A model generated the notes under the pieces. The model saw nothing but the letters and a program-made list of their open reading frames with translations. It searched no databases and was not told where the DNA came from. Below are positions 52,943 to 62,612 of a stretch of DNA of 64,000 bases, one piece after another (position 1 is the first letter of the stretch; each line of letters begins with the position of its first letter). This DNA comes from Xinfangfangia pollutisoli (GTDB lineage Bacteria; Pseudomonadota; Alphaproteobacteria; Rhodobacterales; Rhodobacteraceae). The stretch is taken from positions 1-64,000 of the forward strand of contig NZ_JAICBZ010000006.1 of NCBI RefSeq assembly GCF_020179405.1, read 5' to 3'. A program made the translations under genes and the position numbers.

Positions 52943-54250
52943 TCATTTCGGTTCGGTCCGGTCCTTGCGGCGCAGCCAGGCAAGGTAGCCCGGCGCGATC
53001 CGCCGCGCGATGGCGTGGAAGGGCAGGGGCCGCGGCTCGGACAGGGGCAGGGCCAGGCTGTCCAGCGCATGGCCCGAGACGGCGCGCGCCATTTCGCGGC
53101 CCAGCGAGACCCCAAGCGCCACGCCGCGCCCGTTGCAGCCGATCCAGGTCCAGCCACCGGGGCCAAGGCTGTGGATGCGGGGGAAACGGTCCCAGGTCAT
53201 GCCAAGATAGCCGCTCCAGACATGGGTCATCTGTTGAACCCCAAGGGCCGGGAAGGCCTCGGCAAGGTTCGCGCTGGCTTTCGCGGCGACACGGCGGGCC
53301 ACGTCATGACTGCCGATCACCACGCCGCCGGTGATCAGCCGCCCGCGCGCGTCATAGCGGAAAAACCGCAGATCGCCGCGCGTGTCCGATACCGCCTGAC
53401 GGCCCGGCAGGATGGTCTGGCGCAGGGCTTCGGGCAAGGGCGGCGTCGACATCTGCCAGGACAGGACCGGCACGATGCTGTGCGCCAGCCGCCGCGCCAT
53501 GCGGGGTACGATCTCTCCGGTATAGGCATTGGTGCAGACCAGCAGATGGCGCGCGCGGACCTTGCGGCCGGTCTGCGCCGTGACGATCCACCCCGCGCCG
53601 TCGCGCTGCCAGCCCGTCACGGGCGTTGCCTCATGGATCACCGCACCGTGGCTTTCGGCCGCGCCGGCCAAAGCGCGCGCCAGCGCCAGCGGGTTGATAT
53701 GCCCGCCCGTGGGGTTCAGCATGCCGCCATACCAGAAATCCGATCCCAGCAGCGCCGAGGTCGCCTCACGGTCCAGAAACTGCGCAGGAAAGCCGAAGCG
53801 GCTCCAGGCTTCCACCCGCTTTTGCGACAGCCTGACCCGGCCCGGCGAATGCGCGGGCTGGAACCAGCCGGTCTGTTCGGCCTCGGCCCGCTCCAGGATG
53901 CCTTCGCGCCGGGCGATGTCGAACAGCACCGAGGCGCTGTTGCCGATCAGCCGCGCGAAACGCTGGCCCGCCGCGCCGTAGCGGGCGGCGATGGCATCGG
54001 GTTCGGCGGCGGTCATGGTGGGGATCACCTGGCCGTTGTTGCGCCCCGATGCGCCCCAGCCAACCGCCATCGCCTCCAGCACCACCACGCGTTGCCCCGC
54101 CCGCGCCAGTTCCAGCGCGGCGGAAAGCCCGGTGAAGCCCGCGCCGATGATGACGGTATCGGCGTCGCGATCCGCGTCCAGCGCAGGCGCCAGCGCGCGC
54201 GGTGGCGCGGTTTCCGCCCAGAGCGATTTGGGGAAGGTCACGCCGGTCAT
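52943..54250 (-). CDS. FAD-dependent amine/amino acid oxidase (OrdL/PuuB-like, second copy)
   Basis: 435 residues, DAO fold: IIGAGFTGLSAALELARAG at about 40, GWGASGRNNGQVIP, and a C-terminal WSGYLGMTWDRFPRIHSLGP with GCNGRGVALG. Related to the oxidase at 1513-2820 but not adjacent to GS-like ligases. The ATG overlaps the stop of the transporter ATPase (ATGA), so it is translated together with the importer. The substrate is probably an imported amine or N-substituted amino acid. Confidence 0.8.
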   Translation of the reverse strand: MTGVTFPKSLWAETAPPRALAPALDADRDADTVIIGAGFTGLSAALELARAGQRVVVLEAMAVGWGASGRNNGQVIPTMTAAEPDAIAARYGAAGQRFARLIGNSASVLFDIARREGILERAEAEQTGWFQPAHSPGRVRLSQKRVEAWSRFGFPAQFLDREATSALLGSDFWYGGMLNPTGGHINPLALARALAGAAESHGAVIHEATPVTGWQRDGAGWIVTAQTGRKVRARHLLVCTNAYTGEIVPRMARRLAHSIVPVLSWQMSTPPLPEALRQTILPGRQAVSDTRGDLRFFRYDARGRLITGGVVIGSHDVARRVAAKASANLAEAFPALGVQQMTHVWSGYLGMTWDRFPRIHSLGPGGWTWIGCNGRGVALGVSLGREMARAVSGHALDSLALPLSEPRPLPFHAIARRIAPGYLAWLRRKDRTEPK

Positions 54251-55890
54251 TTGACAGCCAGCGCTTGCACCGGCGGCTCCCAGTCCCGCCCGGGGATCGA
54301 GGCCAGCAGCGACTGCGTATAGGAGTGCTGCGGGTCGGCAAAGACGCGCGAGGTCGGACCCGCCTCGACGATCTCGCCCTTCTGCATCACGATCACCTTG
54401 TCGCAAAGCTGCGCCGCGACGCGCAGGTCATGGGTCACGAACAGCAGCGACAGCGACAGCCGGTCGCGCAGATCGGCCAGAAGCCGCAGGACCTGCGCCT
54501 GCACCGACACATCCAGCGCCGAGACCGGTTCATCCGCGACGATCACCCGGGGCTCCATCGCAATCGCCCGGGCGATGCCGATGCGCTGACGCTGGCCGCC
54601 GGAAAATTCATGCGGGAAACGGTCGGCGGCCGCGGGGGACAGTTCGACAAGGCTCAGAAGTTCGCGGGCGCGGGCATGGGCCTCGGCCTTGGGGGTGCCG
54701 TGGACGATGGGGCCCTGCGCGATCAGGTCGATCACGCGCTTGCGCGGGTTCAAGGATGCCATCGGGTCCTGAAAGACCATCTGAATGTCCTTGCGCAGCG
54801 CCCGCAGCTCACGCCGGCTGGCGGCGATCAGGTCGCGCCCGTCGATCAGCACCTCGCCGCTGTCCGACTCCAGCAGCCGCGTCACGATCCGCGACACGGT
54901 GGTCTTGCCCGAACCGCTTTCGCCGACGACGCCCAGCGTCTCGCCCCGGCGCAGCTGGAAGCTGAGGTCTTTGACCGCCACCACCGGCGCGCGCTTGCCC
55001 GACAAAAGCCCGCCGCGCGCGGCAAAGGTCTTGCGCAGGCTTTTGGCCTCCAGCACGACCGGCGCGTCGACAAGCGGCTTTTCCGGCGGCGGCGTCAGCG
55101 CGGGCACGGCGGCGATCAGCGCTTTCGTATAGGGGTGCTGCGGTGCGTTCAGGATCTGCGCGGCCGGCCCCTGTTCGACCAATTCGCCCAGGCGCAGCAC
55201 CGCGATGCGGTCGGCGATCTCGGCCACCACGCCGAAATCATGGGTGATGAACAGGATCCCGGTGCGGTGGACATGCTGTAAATCCTTGATCAGTTTCAGG
55301 ATCTGCTTCTGTGTCGTCACATCCAGCGCAGTCGTCGGCTCATCCGCGATGATCAGGCGCGGCTTCAGCACCAGCGCCATGGCGATCATCACCCGCTGGC
55401 GCTGCCCGCCCGACATCTGATGCGGATAGGCATTATAGGTCGAGGCCGGGTCGGGGATATGCACATCGGCCAGAATCTCCAGCACACGGGCCTTGCGGGC
55501 GCGGCGGTCAAGATCGGTGTGCAGGCGCAGGACCTCGTCGATCTGCCAGCCCACGGTCTTTTGCGGGTTCAGCGCCGTCATCGGCTCTTGGAAGATCATC
55601 GACAGGCGGTCGCCACGCAGGGCCCGCATCTCGCGCTGGCCGAGCGCGGTGATGTCCTGGCCATCAAGGCGCACCGCGCCCTGCGTCACCCGCACATGGG
55701 GTTCGGGCAAAAGGCGCATGACCGCCCCCGCCGCCATCGACTTGCCCGAGCCGGATTCGCCCACAAGGCAGACGATCTCGCCCTCGTTCACCGTCAGCGT
55801 CAGATCATCCAGCGCATTCGGGCGGTCGCCCCCTTCGGGCAAAGCGACGCGCAGGTTCTGAATTTCCAGAATCGGTTTTGCGGGGGTCAT
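54247..55890 (-). CDS. Fused peptide ABC transporter ATPase (DppD-DppF type)
   Basis: 547 residues with two complete nucleotide-binding domains: Walker [10 protein letters not shown] (first half) and GESGSGKTT (second half), signatures MSGGQRQR and FSGGQRQR, Walker B motifs [10 protein letters not shown] and [10 protein letters not shown]. The single-chain fusion replaces separate DppD and DppF. It powers the permeases upstream (55887-57766). The start overlaps the DppC-like stop (ATGA). Confidence 0.9.
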   Translation of the reverse strand: MTPAKPILEIQNLRVALPEGGDRPNALDDLTLTVNEGEIVCLVGESGSGKSMAAGAVMRLLPEPHVRVTQGAVRLDGQDITALGQREMRALRGDRLSMIFQEPMTALNPQKTVGWQIDEVLRLHTDLDRRARKARVLEILADVHIPDPASTYNAYPHQMSGGQRQRVMIAMALVLKPRLIIADEPTTALDVTTQKQILKLIKDLQHVHRTGILFITHDFGVVAEIADRIAVLRLGELVEQGPAAQILNAPQHPYTKALIAAVPALTPPPEKPLVDAPVVLEAKSLRKTFAARGGLLSGKRAPVVAVKDLSFQLRRGETLGVVGESGSGKTTVSRIVTRLLESDSGEVLIDGRDLIAASRRELRALRKDIQMVFQDPMASLNPRKRVIDLIAQGPIVHGTPKAEAHARARELLSLVELSPAAADRFPHEFSGGQRQRIGIARAIAMEPRVIVADEPVSALDVSVQAQVLRLLADLRDRLSLSLLFVTHDLRVAAQLCDKVIVMQKGEIVEAGPTSRVFADPQHSYTQSLLASIPGRDWEPPVQALAVK

Positions 55891-56780
55891 TTCTTCTGCC
55901 TCGGGTTCAGGGCGTCGTTCATGCCTTCGCCCATCAGGCTGAAGGACAGGACGGTCAGCAGGATCACCACGCCGGGGATGACCGCGCAGAACCAGGCGGT
56001 GCGCAAGGCGGCGCGGCCCTGGCCGATCATGTTGCCCCAGCTGGCATAGTTCGGATCGCCAAGGTTCAGGAAGGCCAGCGCCGTCTCCATCAGGATCGAG
56101 GTGGCCATGACGACCGAGGCGAAGACGATCACCGGGGGCAGGGCGTTGGGCAGGATCTCGCGGAAGATGATCGCGGGCGTGCTGACGCCAAGGTTGCGCG
56201 CGGCATCGACGAATTCGCGCTGGCGCAGCGCCATGAACTCGGCCCGGACCATCCGGGCGGGCGCAGTCCAGGAGACAACGCCAATCGCCAGGATGATATT
56301 CTCGATGCTGGAGCCGTAGATCGCAACCAGCGTCAGCAACAGGACAAAGCTTGGGATGGTCTGGAAGGCATCGGTCACGCGCATCAGCACGTCATCGACC
56401 CAGCCGCCGAAATAGCCCGCGACCGCGCCGATCACCACGCCGATGGCAATCGAGATGACGGTGGCAACCACGCCCACCATCAGCGTGACGCGCGCGCCAT
56501 GGACGATCCCGGCAAGGATCGAGCGGCCCAGCTGATCGGTGCCAAGCGGGTTCGCGGCCTCGGTAAAGGGCCAGACCAGCGGCATGCCGGTGCGCGACAG
56601 CGGATCGCCGGGCGCGATGACATCGGCAAGCAGCGCCATCAGCACCACAGCGACGAACAGGATCAGCCCAAGCACCGCCGCGCGGTTGCGGCGAAAGCGG
56701 CGCCACAGCACGGTCGCGCGCGACACCTGCGGGGCCATGGGGGCAGGGCCCTGGGGGGGGATCGTATCGGAAGCGGTCAT
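55887..56780 (-). CDS. Peptide ABC transporter permease (DppC-like)
   Basis: 297 residues: N-terminal helix after a polar segment (RRFRRNRAAVLGLILFVAVV), the GTDQLGRSILAGIVHGARVTL motif and the EAA-type loop REFVDAARNLGVSTPAIIFREILPN. It contributes half of the channel of the importer. Its start and stop both overlap neighbours by ATGA. Confidence 0.92.
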   Translation of the reverse strand: MTASDTIPPQGPAPMAPQVSRATVLWRRFRRNRAAVLGLILFVAVVLMALLADVIAPGDPLSRTGMPLVWPFTEAANPLGTDQLGRSILAGIVHGARVTLMVGVVATVISIAIGVVIGAVAGYFGGWVDDVLMRVTDAFQTIPSFVLLLTLVAIYGSSIENIILAIGVVSWTAPARMVRAEFMALRQREFVDAARNLGVSTPAIIFREILPNALPPVIVFASVVMATSILMETALAFLNLGDPNYASWGNMIGQGRAALRTAWFCAVIPGVVILLTVLSFSLMGEGMNDALNPRQKK

Positions 56781-57766
56781 TTCAGGTCGATCCTCCGGTC
56801 AAGCCAGGCATAGACAAGGTCGGTCAGGAAATTCACGATCACCACGATGATCGAGCAGAGGAAGATGATCCCCAGAAGCGTGTTCAGGTCGCGCTTGACG
56901 ACCGAGGTATAGGCAAGCTGGCCAAGGCCCGGCAGCGAGAAGATCGTCTCGATCACCACCGACCCGCCCAGCACGGTCGAGAATTGCAGGCCCAGAAGCG
57001 TCACCACCGGCAAAAGCGCGTTGCGCATGATATGGTGGAACATCACGCGCGAGGGGCTTGCCCCCTTGGCCCGCGCGGTGCGCACGAAATCAAGGTCCGA
57101 AACCTCCAGCACCGAGGTCCGCATCAGCCGCATGTAGAAGGCCAGATAGATCAGCGACAGCGCCATGGTCGGCATGACCATGTGCATCGCCGTATCGGCC
57201 ACCTTGTCCCAGCCGGTGTAGAAGGCGCCAATCGTCGCCACACCGCCCACCGGCAGCCAGCCGAGCTTCACCGAGAACAACAGGATCATCAGCAGCGCAA
57301 GGAAGAAGGACGGCATCGCGTAGAACACCAGCCCCAGCGTCGAGATCACGTTGTCGGTCAGCGAATAGGCGCGGCGCGCGGCAAAGGCCCCCAGCGAGAC
57401 GCCGCAGACGAAGGCGATGCTCAGCGAGCTTGCCATCAGCAGAAGTGTGGTTCCAAGCCGGTCCAGCAGCACGGTCGAGACGGGCTGCTCATAGACATAG
57501 GACCAGCCGAAATCGAACATGGCGAGTTTCGAGAGGTAGCGCCACATCTGCACCAGAACCGGCTGATCCAGCCCGTATTCGGCGCGCAGCCTTGCGACGA
57601 AGGCCGGGTCCGCCCCGCCCATATCGCCCACAAGCGCGTCGACCGTGTCGCCGGGTGTCAGTTTCAGCAACAGGAAGCTGCCGATCATGATCAGAAGGAT
57701 CACCGGCACCGCCTGCAGCAATCGTCGCAGGGCAAAGGCCAGAACGGGGGGAAGGTGAATGCCCAT
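56777..57766 (-). CDS. Peptide ABC transporter permease (DppB-like)
   Basis: 329 residues with the DppB N-terminus (FALRRLLQAVPVILLIMIGSFLLLKLTPGDTVDAL), six predicted membrane helices and the C-terminal EAA loop (LDFVRTARAKGASPSRVMFHHIMRN). The start at 57766 is chosen; an upstream ATG at 57787 lacks a ribosome-binding site. Confidence 0.9.
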   Translation of the reverse strand: MGIHLPPVLAFALRRLLQAVPVILLIMIGSFLLLKLTPGDTVDALVGDMGGADPAFVARLRAEYGLDQPVLVQMWRYLSKLAMFDFGWSYVYEQPVSTVLLDRLGTTLLLMASSLSIAFVCGVSLGAFAARRAYSLTDNVISTLGLVFYAMPSFFLALLMILLFSVKLGWLPVGGVATIGAFYTGWDKVADTAMHMVMPTMALSLIYLAFYMRLMRTSVLEVSDLDFVRTARAKGASPSRVMFHHIMRNALLPVVTLLGLQFSTVLGGSVVIETIFSLPGLGQLAYTSVVKRDLNTLLGIIFLCSIIVVIVNFLTDLVYAWLDRRIDLK

Positions 57767-57875
57767 TGGTCGGGGGCTCCGGTTCATGAAGGGGACAGGG
57801 GCTGTACGGCCAGTGTCAGCGGGCCACCCGTGGCGCCGCTGCGCAAGGATCGGATCTTGCGGGATCCGGGGGGCA

Positions 57876-57906
57876 GGGGGGCGCAGGCTTGGCAGCCGCG
57901 CCCCCC
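57876..57906 (-). terminator. Intercistronic hairpin between binding protein and permease genes
   Basis: GGGGGGCGC and GCGCCCCCC form a perfect 9-base stem 16 bases after the binding-protein stop. On the minus strand it may protect or terminate the upstream transcript, giving more binding protein than permease. Confidence 0.55.
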
Positions 57907-57921
57907 TTTCGGGCTTTCAGA

Positions 57922-59508
57922 TCACTCCTTGATCCACAGATCGTACCAGCTGGACGATTCCCAACGCGGCGTGTTGTAGGCGTTTTGCAGTTTGACGCTG
58001 TGGATGCCCAGGAAGGGATGCTCGATCGCGAAGATCACCGGCAGATCCGTCATCTCAAGCTTCTGCATCTCGTGATACAGCGCCACGCGGGCCTCGGGGT
58101 TCAGCTCGGTCGCCGCATCGTCGATCAGCTTGTCCATCTCGGGCGAGAGATAGGCGAACTGGTTCGACCAGGCCGTGCCGGCGGGCGCGCCCGAGCGCAG
58201 CCAGACGGTCGTGGAAACCGCCGGGTCCGAGCGATACTGGTGCCAGCCGCTGGCGGTGTCGAAATCATGATCGCGGTAAACCGTGGTCAGGAAGCTGGTC
58301 GCGTCGCTGGGCACGATCTCGACCTGGATGCCGATTTCCCGCATCGCCTGGGCGAAATAGTCGCCCCAAAGGCCGGTATACTCCCCCCAGGATGCCGCCC
58401 GGTGACGCAGTTTGAACCGCACCCCGTCCGGCCCGCGCGGATAGCCCGCCTCATCCAGCAGCGCCTCGGCCTTGGCCTTGTCATAGGGGTAGGTCGGGAC
58501 GTCATCGGTATAGAAGGCGCTGCTGGTGCTGGGGATCGGGCCGCGCCCGGCCTTGCCGTGCCCGCGCATGATCGCCTGGATCGCGAAATCGGTGTCGAGC
58601 CCGTGATAGATCGCCTGACGCACCCGCAGATCGGCCAGGATCGGGTTGCGCAGGTTGAACTCGATCGTCGAATGGGCGACGTTGTTTTCATAGCCTTCCG
58701 GGCCCATCTTGAAGCGCGGATCTTCGCCGAGACGGACCATGTCCTCCATCGGGATACCGATAAAGCCCGAGGCCAGAACCTCGCCCGCCTCAAGCGCCGC
58801 GGCCGCCGCCGCCTTGTCGGGGATGAAGCGCCAGATCACCCGGTCGAGATAGGGGTATTCCGGCCCGCGCCAGTAGTCATCGTTGCGCACCGCAATGATG
58901 TACTGCCCGCGCTCATATTCCGCGAACTTGAACGGGCCGGTGCCGATCGGCGCCTGGTTGTGCGGGTTGCGCAGCAGGTCGGTGCCTTCGTAAAGGTGCT
59001 TGGGCACCGGATGGCCCAGATCCGGCATCGCCGCGACCAGAAGGTTCAGCGGCATCGGCTTGGAATAGTTGAACACCGCCGTCAGCGGGTCGGGGCATTC
59101 GACCGATTCCAGATTGGCCTGCAGCGTCGACGAATAGTTCAGGATCGGCTTCCAGAACTCCATCGCGGTGAAGGCGACGTCATCGCAGCCGAAGGGCTGG
59201 CCGTCATGCCAGCGCACGTTTTCGCGCAGCTTGAAGGTGATCTGCTTGCCGTCTTCCGACGCGGACCATTCGGTCGCCAGAACGCCGACATAGCCGTCTT
59301 TCGTCAGGTCGATCAGCGGCTCCATGATCTTGCCGGTGATCTGATACACGGCGGTCGAGGCCCGCATCGCGGGGTTCAGCACGCCCAGGTCGCTGACCAC
59401 ATGGGTCACGAATGTGCCGCCGCGCTGCGGCTCTTCGGCCAATGCGGGCATGGCGCCGGTTGCAATCGCGCAGGTAGCTGCCGCCAGCCCTCGCTTCAGG
59501 GTCTTCAT
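57922..59508 (-). CDS. Peptide ABC transporter periplasmic binding protein (family 5, DppA-like)
   Basis: 528 residues with signal peptide (cleavage after about residue 24, MPALA) and family 5 motifs: RGGTFVTHVVSDLGVLNP, WHDGQPFGCDDVAFT and NPHNQAPIGTGPFKF. Captures dipeptides, oligopeptides or similar ligands in the periplasm. AGAGAGGA precedes the ATG (59508). First gene of the leftward operon with the permeases, fused ATPase, oxidase, amidohydrolase and Cds1-like enzyme. Confidence 0.92.
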   Translation of the reverse strand: MKTLKRGLAAATCAIATGAMPALAEEPQRGGTFVTHVVSDLGVLNPAMRASTAVYQITGKIMEPLIDLTKDGYVGVLATEWSASEDGKQITFKLRENVRWHDGQPFGCDDVAFTAMEFWKPILNYSSTLQANLESVECPDPLTAVFNYSKPMPLNLLVAAMPDLGHPVPKHLYEGTDLLRNPHNQAPIGTGPFKFAEYERGQYIIAVRNDDYWRGPEYPYLDRVIWRFIPDKAAAAAALEAGEVLASGFIGIPMEDMVRLGEDPRFKMGPEGYENNVAHSTIEFNLRNPILADLRVRQAIYHGLDTDFAIQAIMRGHGKAGRGPIPSTSSAFYTDDVPTYPYDKAKAEALLDEAGYPRGPDGVRFKLRHRAASWGEYTGLWGDYFAQAMREIGIQVEIVPSDATSFLTTVYRDHDFDTASGWHQYRSDPAVSTTVWLRSGAPAGTAWSNQFAYLSPEMDKLIDDAATELNPEARVALYHEMQKLEMTDLPVIFAIEHPFLGIHSVKLQNAYNTPRWESSSWYDLWIKE

Positions 59509-59917
59509 GTCCAAATCCTCTCTGTGGTTCGGGATGTGTTCCGGCCTGGCCGACATCCTTCTTGTTACTTGGTCTCAGGCAAAGTCAGCAACCGAGGGGA
59601 CAAGTCAAGTGTTAAATACACAATTTATGCCGAAGTTTAGCGTCTTTACACACATCCACCTGCGCAAGATCGGGTGTAAAATTTCTCTATTTTGCGATAT
59701 GTGGAAAAAAATAACCTTACAAATACCACTCCGGCCCGCGCTTTTGGGGGATTCTGTTCAGAATGGTTGAATCATACTGTTTTTTGCCGGTTAAGGGGAA
59801 GACTGTTCCGCATCAGGCAGCGTTCTGGTGAGAAAAATCCGATCCCTGCCCGAATTCAGGTTGAAACGTCCGCCAAGATGAAGAAGTCTCGCGGCAAACC
59901 TGCGAAAGAGGCCCGTC
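59509..59917. promoter_or_regulatory. 409-base AT-rich divergent promoter region
   Basis: No gene is seen. The region is markedly AT-rich compared with its neighbours, with a GTGT-TAAAT-ACAC inverted repeat at 59609-59621 and several further AT-rich stretches (TTTACACAC, GGTGTAAAATTT, AAAAAAATAACC). AT-rich degenerate sites of this kind suit an Lrp/AsnC-type regulator, encoded downstream at 60799-61368. Confidence 0.45.
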
Positions 59918-60802
59918 ATGTCCCATCCCGTCACCGGAATCGACCACGTTTTCCTGCTGGTCAGCGACCTGGAAACCAGCGCCGCGCGTTACAGAAGGCT
60001 GGGCTTCACGCTTTCGCCGCGGGGGTTGCACAGCCCGCAGATGGGCTCGGCGAACTACACGATGATGCTGCGCGGCGACTATATCGAGCTGCTGGGGATG
60101 GTTGCGGAAACCGAATTCAACCAGTCGCAGCGCCAGCTTCTGCAGACCAGCGGCGAGGGGCTGCGCGCCATCGCCTGCCGGATCACCGGGGCCGAAACCG
60201 CGCGTGAGGCGCTGGCCGAACTGGGAATCGCCGCGACGCCGGTGATCAACTTCTCGCGCCCGCTGCCGCTGCCCGACGGGTCGGAAGGCGTGGCCTCGTT
60301 CTCGATCACGCAGTTCGCCCCGCAAGAGATGCCGGTCGGCCATGTCTTCATGTGCCAGCACAACACGCCCGAGATGGTCTGGCGACCCGAGCTGCAAACC
60401 CACGCCAATGGCGCGACCGATATCGACGCGGTGATCGTCGCAACCGCCGATCCGGCGGCGAAGGCGGCGGAATTCGCCCGGCTTTTCGCGGCGGGAACCG
60501 TCACGACCGCCGCAGACGGGTCTGCCGTGGTTGAAACCGGGCGCGATTCGGCAAAGATCATCTGCATGCGGGTTGAGGCCGCAGGCCGCGCCTATGCGCC
60601 CGAAGCCGTGGCCGCGACCCCCGCCGACGGCTTCACCGCGCTGCGTCTGCGGGTTGCCGATCTGGCGCAGACCGCGCGGGTGCTGCGGGAAAATGGCGTG
60701 GCTTTCCGGGACGCGGCCCAGGATGCGACTAAGGGCGAGGCGGGCCTTTGGGTCGCCCCGGCAGAGGCCAGCGGCATGATCCTGCATTTCGTATCCGCAT
60801 GA
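59918..60802 (+). CDS. VOC-superfamily glyoxalase-like protein
   Basis: 294 residues with two beta-alpha-beta-beta-beta repeats (N-terminal TGIDHVFLLVSDLETSAARYRRLGF and second module from about residue 160). Putative metal ligands include His8-region and Glu in ELLG. Members are dioxygenases, isomerases or glyoxalases; reaction unknown. Its stop overlaps the start of the Lrp-type regulator (ATGA), and it is divergent from the peptide-importer operon. Confidence 0.8.
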   Translation: MSHPVTGIDHVFLLVSDLETSAARYRRLGFTLSPRGLHSPQMGSANYTMMLRGDYIELLGMVAETEFNQSQRQLLQTSGEGLRAIACRITGAETAREALAELGIAATPVINFSRPLPLPDGSEGVASFSITQFAPQEMPVGHVFMCQHNTPEMVWRPELQTHANGATDIDAVIVATADPAAKAAEFARLFAAGTVTTAADGSAVVETGRDSAKIICMRVEAAGRAYAPEAVAATPADGFTALRLRVADLAQTARVLRENGVAFRDAAQDATKGEAGLWVAPAEASGMILHFVSA

Positions 60803-61368
60803 GCCAGAGCGAAAACGCCAGCCCCGAAAAACCGGGTGCCGAAAAACCGGGTGCGGAAAAGCCGGCTGCCGAAAAAACCGGACCTGGCCGCAAGCGCGGC
60901 CAGACCTCGGGTTTTGACGAAACCGACCGGCAGATCCTTGATCTTCTGCAACATCACGACCGCCCCGTGGCGGTCCTTGCCGAAGAACTGGGCATGTCGC
61001 AAACGCCCTGCTGGCGGCGTATCCGCAAGCTGGAAGAGGCGGGCGTGATCCGGGGCCGGGTCACGCTGGTCGATCCCGAGAAGGCGGGCGTCCCGCTGAC
61101 CGTCTTCATCTCGGTCACCGCTCCGCGTCATGAGGCGCAATGGCTGGACCGTTTCCGCAGCCTGATCGAAAGCATCCCCGAGATTGTCGAGGCCTACCGC
61201 CTGACCGGCCCGACCGACTATATCCTGAAGGCGATGGTGCCGGACATCCGCGCTTACGACCAGCTGTACAAGACGATGATCGAGGGGCTGGAATTCTCGC
61301 AGATCAACTCGTCCATCTCGATGGAAGAGCTGAAATTCACCACCGCCGTGCCGCTGAACTACCTTTAG
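60799..61368 (+). CDS. Lrp/AsnC-family transcriptional regulator with repeat-bearing N-terminal extension
   Basis: 189 residues. From about residue 45 a normal Lrp architecture begins: winged-helix (LDLLQHHDRPVAVLAEELGMSQTPCWRRIRKLEEAGVI) and the RAM effector domain (ETYRLTGPTDYILKAMV-type motif). The preceding about 40 residues are a lysine/glutamate/proline-rich tail with EKPGA repeats (60826-60885), not usual in the family. Probably controls the peptide-importer operon and itself. Translationally coupled to the VOC gene. Confidence 0.8.
   Translation: MSQSENASPEKPGAEKPGAEKPAAEKTGPGRKRGQTSGFDETDRQILDLLQHHDRPVAVLAEELGMSQTPCWRRIRKLEEAGVIRGRVTLVDPEKAGVPLTVFISVTAPRHEAQWLDRFRSLIESIPEIVEAYRLTGPTDYILKAMVPDIRAYDQLYKTMIEGLEFSQINSSISMEELKFTTAVPLNYL
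60826..60885 (+). repeat. In-frame 15-base tandem repeat in the Lrp-type gene
   Basis: Units 60826-60840, 60841-60855, 60856-60870 and a partial fourth unit encode EKPGA-like blocks. The first two units differ at one base; the third at three, so recent slippage is likely. Confidence 0.8.
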
Positions 61369-61541
61369 GGGCGCTGCGACGGCCCGCATCCGGTGCCATG
61401 CCGCGCATCTGCGCACAGTCCATCCCGCAGCCGCCGCCATGGCGGGGCGGGGCAAGGCGTGGTTAAACCTGCCCCTGCCGCTGCCCAAGGGCAGTTGCGA
61501 TGTGCGGGAATGGCCTTGGCGGTTCCCGACAGGAGAGCGTC

Positions 61542-62552
61542 ATGACCACGACCCAGAACAGCCCGGCCCGCTGGCCCTTCCTTGCCTTCCGGCTGTTCCT
61601 TGCGGCCAGCCTTGCGCTTGCTGCGGCGGTGGCGCTTGGGCTGCAAAACCCGTTCTGGGCCGCGATGCCGGTCTGGGTGGTGGCGCAGCCCTGGCGCCAG
61701 GATCTGCTGCTGCGCGGCGTGTTGCGGGTGGCGGGCACCTTGATCGGGGCGGCGCTGGGCTGGGCCGCGCTGCACTGGCTGCCCTCGACCCCGCTGCTGA
61801 TCCTGTTCCTTGCGCTGGCTTTGAGCTGCGGTACGGTTGCAAGCTACTGGATCGGCAACATTTACAATTACGGCGTCCAGCTGGCGGCGATCACGGTCGC
61901 GGTGGTGCTGGTGCCGGCGATGGTGCATCATCTGGCACGGGCCGATGACATCCTGCCGCTGGCGCGGGACCGCATTCTCTGCACGCTGATCGGTGTGGTG
62001 GCGGTGACCGCGACCACCTTCCTGTTCACGCCGCGCCACAGCGGCCAAAAGCCCGAACGCGCGCATCCCGACCGCGCCAGCCTGTGGCGCCGGGCCGGGA
62101 TCACGCTGGTCGCGGGGGGCACCGGCGGCTCGGTCGCGGCGCTTGTCGGTGGGCCGATCGGCATGGCCGCGGGCATGGCGCTGAGCATTTTTCCGGTCAT
62201 CATCGGATCGATGCGCCACCCGCAGCCGGTGCTTTACGTCATGCCGCGCGGCGTCTTCCTGGGCGTGATCGCGGCGCTTTGCTACCGCGTCGTCTATGAG
62301 ATCCTGCCTGCGACCGAGGGGGCAGCCTTTCTGCTGGCGCTGCCCTTCCTGGCGCTTGGCGCCAGCTTGCGGGCCAATCCCAAGACCGCGCCCTTGGGGC
62401 TGGATGCCAATATGGTCTTCCTGCTGGCCGCCGAGGCCGGGATCGTCGGCCATGGCTTTTCGGCCTATCTGCAGGGCGGCGCGGCGCTGATCCTGTGCGG
62501 CATCGCGGTGGCGGCCAGCTATCACCACCTGCTGCGGCCCGAGCGCGCCTGA
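61542..62552 (+). CDS. FUSC-family membrane protein (aromatic acid exporter-like)
   Basis: 336 residues, about ten hydrophobic helices, with a WAAMPVWVVAQPWRQDLLLRGVLRVAGTLIGAALGW block near the N-terminus resembling FUSC/AaeB and YccS proteins. Shorter than AaeB (655 residues) because the cytoplasmic half is missing. AaeB exports hydroxybenzoates, which would suit the surrounding aromatic genes, but function is inferred. AGGAGAG precedes the ATG (61542). Confidence 0.72.
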   Translation: MTTTQNSPARWPFLAFRLFLAASLALAAAVALGLQNPFWAAMPVWVVAQPWRQDLLLRGVLRVAGTLIGAALGWAALHWLPSTPLLILFLALALSCGTVASYWIGNIYNYGVQLAAITVAVVLVPAMVHHLARADDILPLARDRILCTLIGVVAVTATTFLFTPRHSGQKPERAHPDRASLWRRAGITLVAGGTGGSVAALVGGPIGMAAGMALSIFPVIIGSMRHPQPVLYVMPRGVFLGVIAALCYRVVYEILPATEGAAFLLALPFLALGASLRANPKTAPLGLDANMVFLLAAEAGIVGHGFSAYLQGGAALILCGIAVAASYHHLLRPERA

Positions 62553-62612
62553 CGGGGCGGGGCAGGGGATGGGCCGCAAGGTTCCAGCGCCGCCCGCCCG
62601 GCGGCCCTGACC

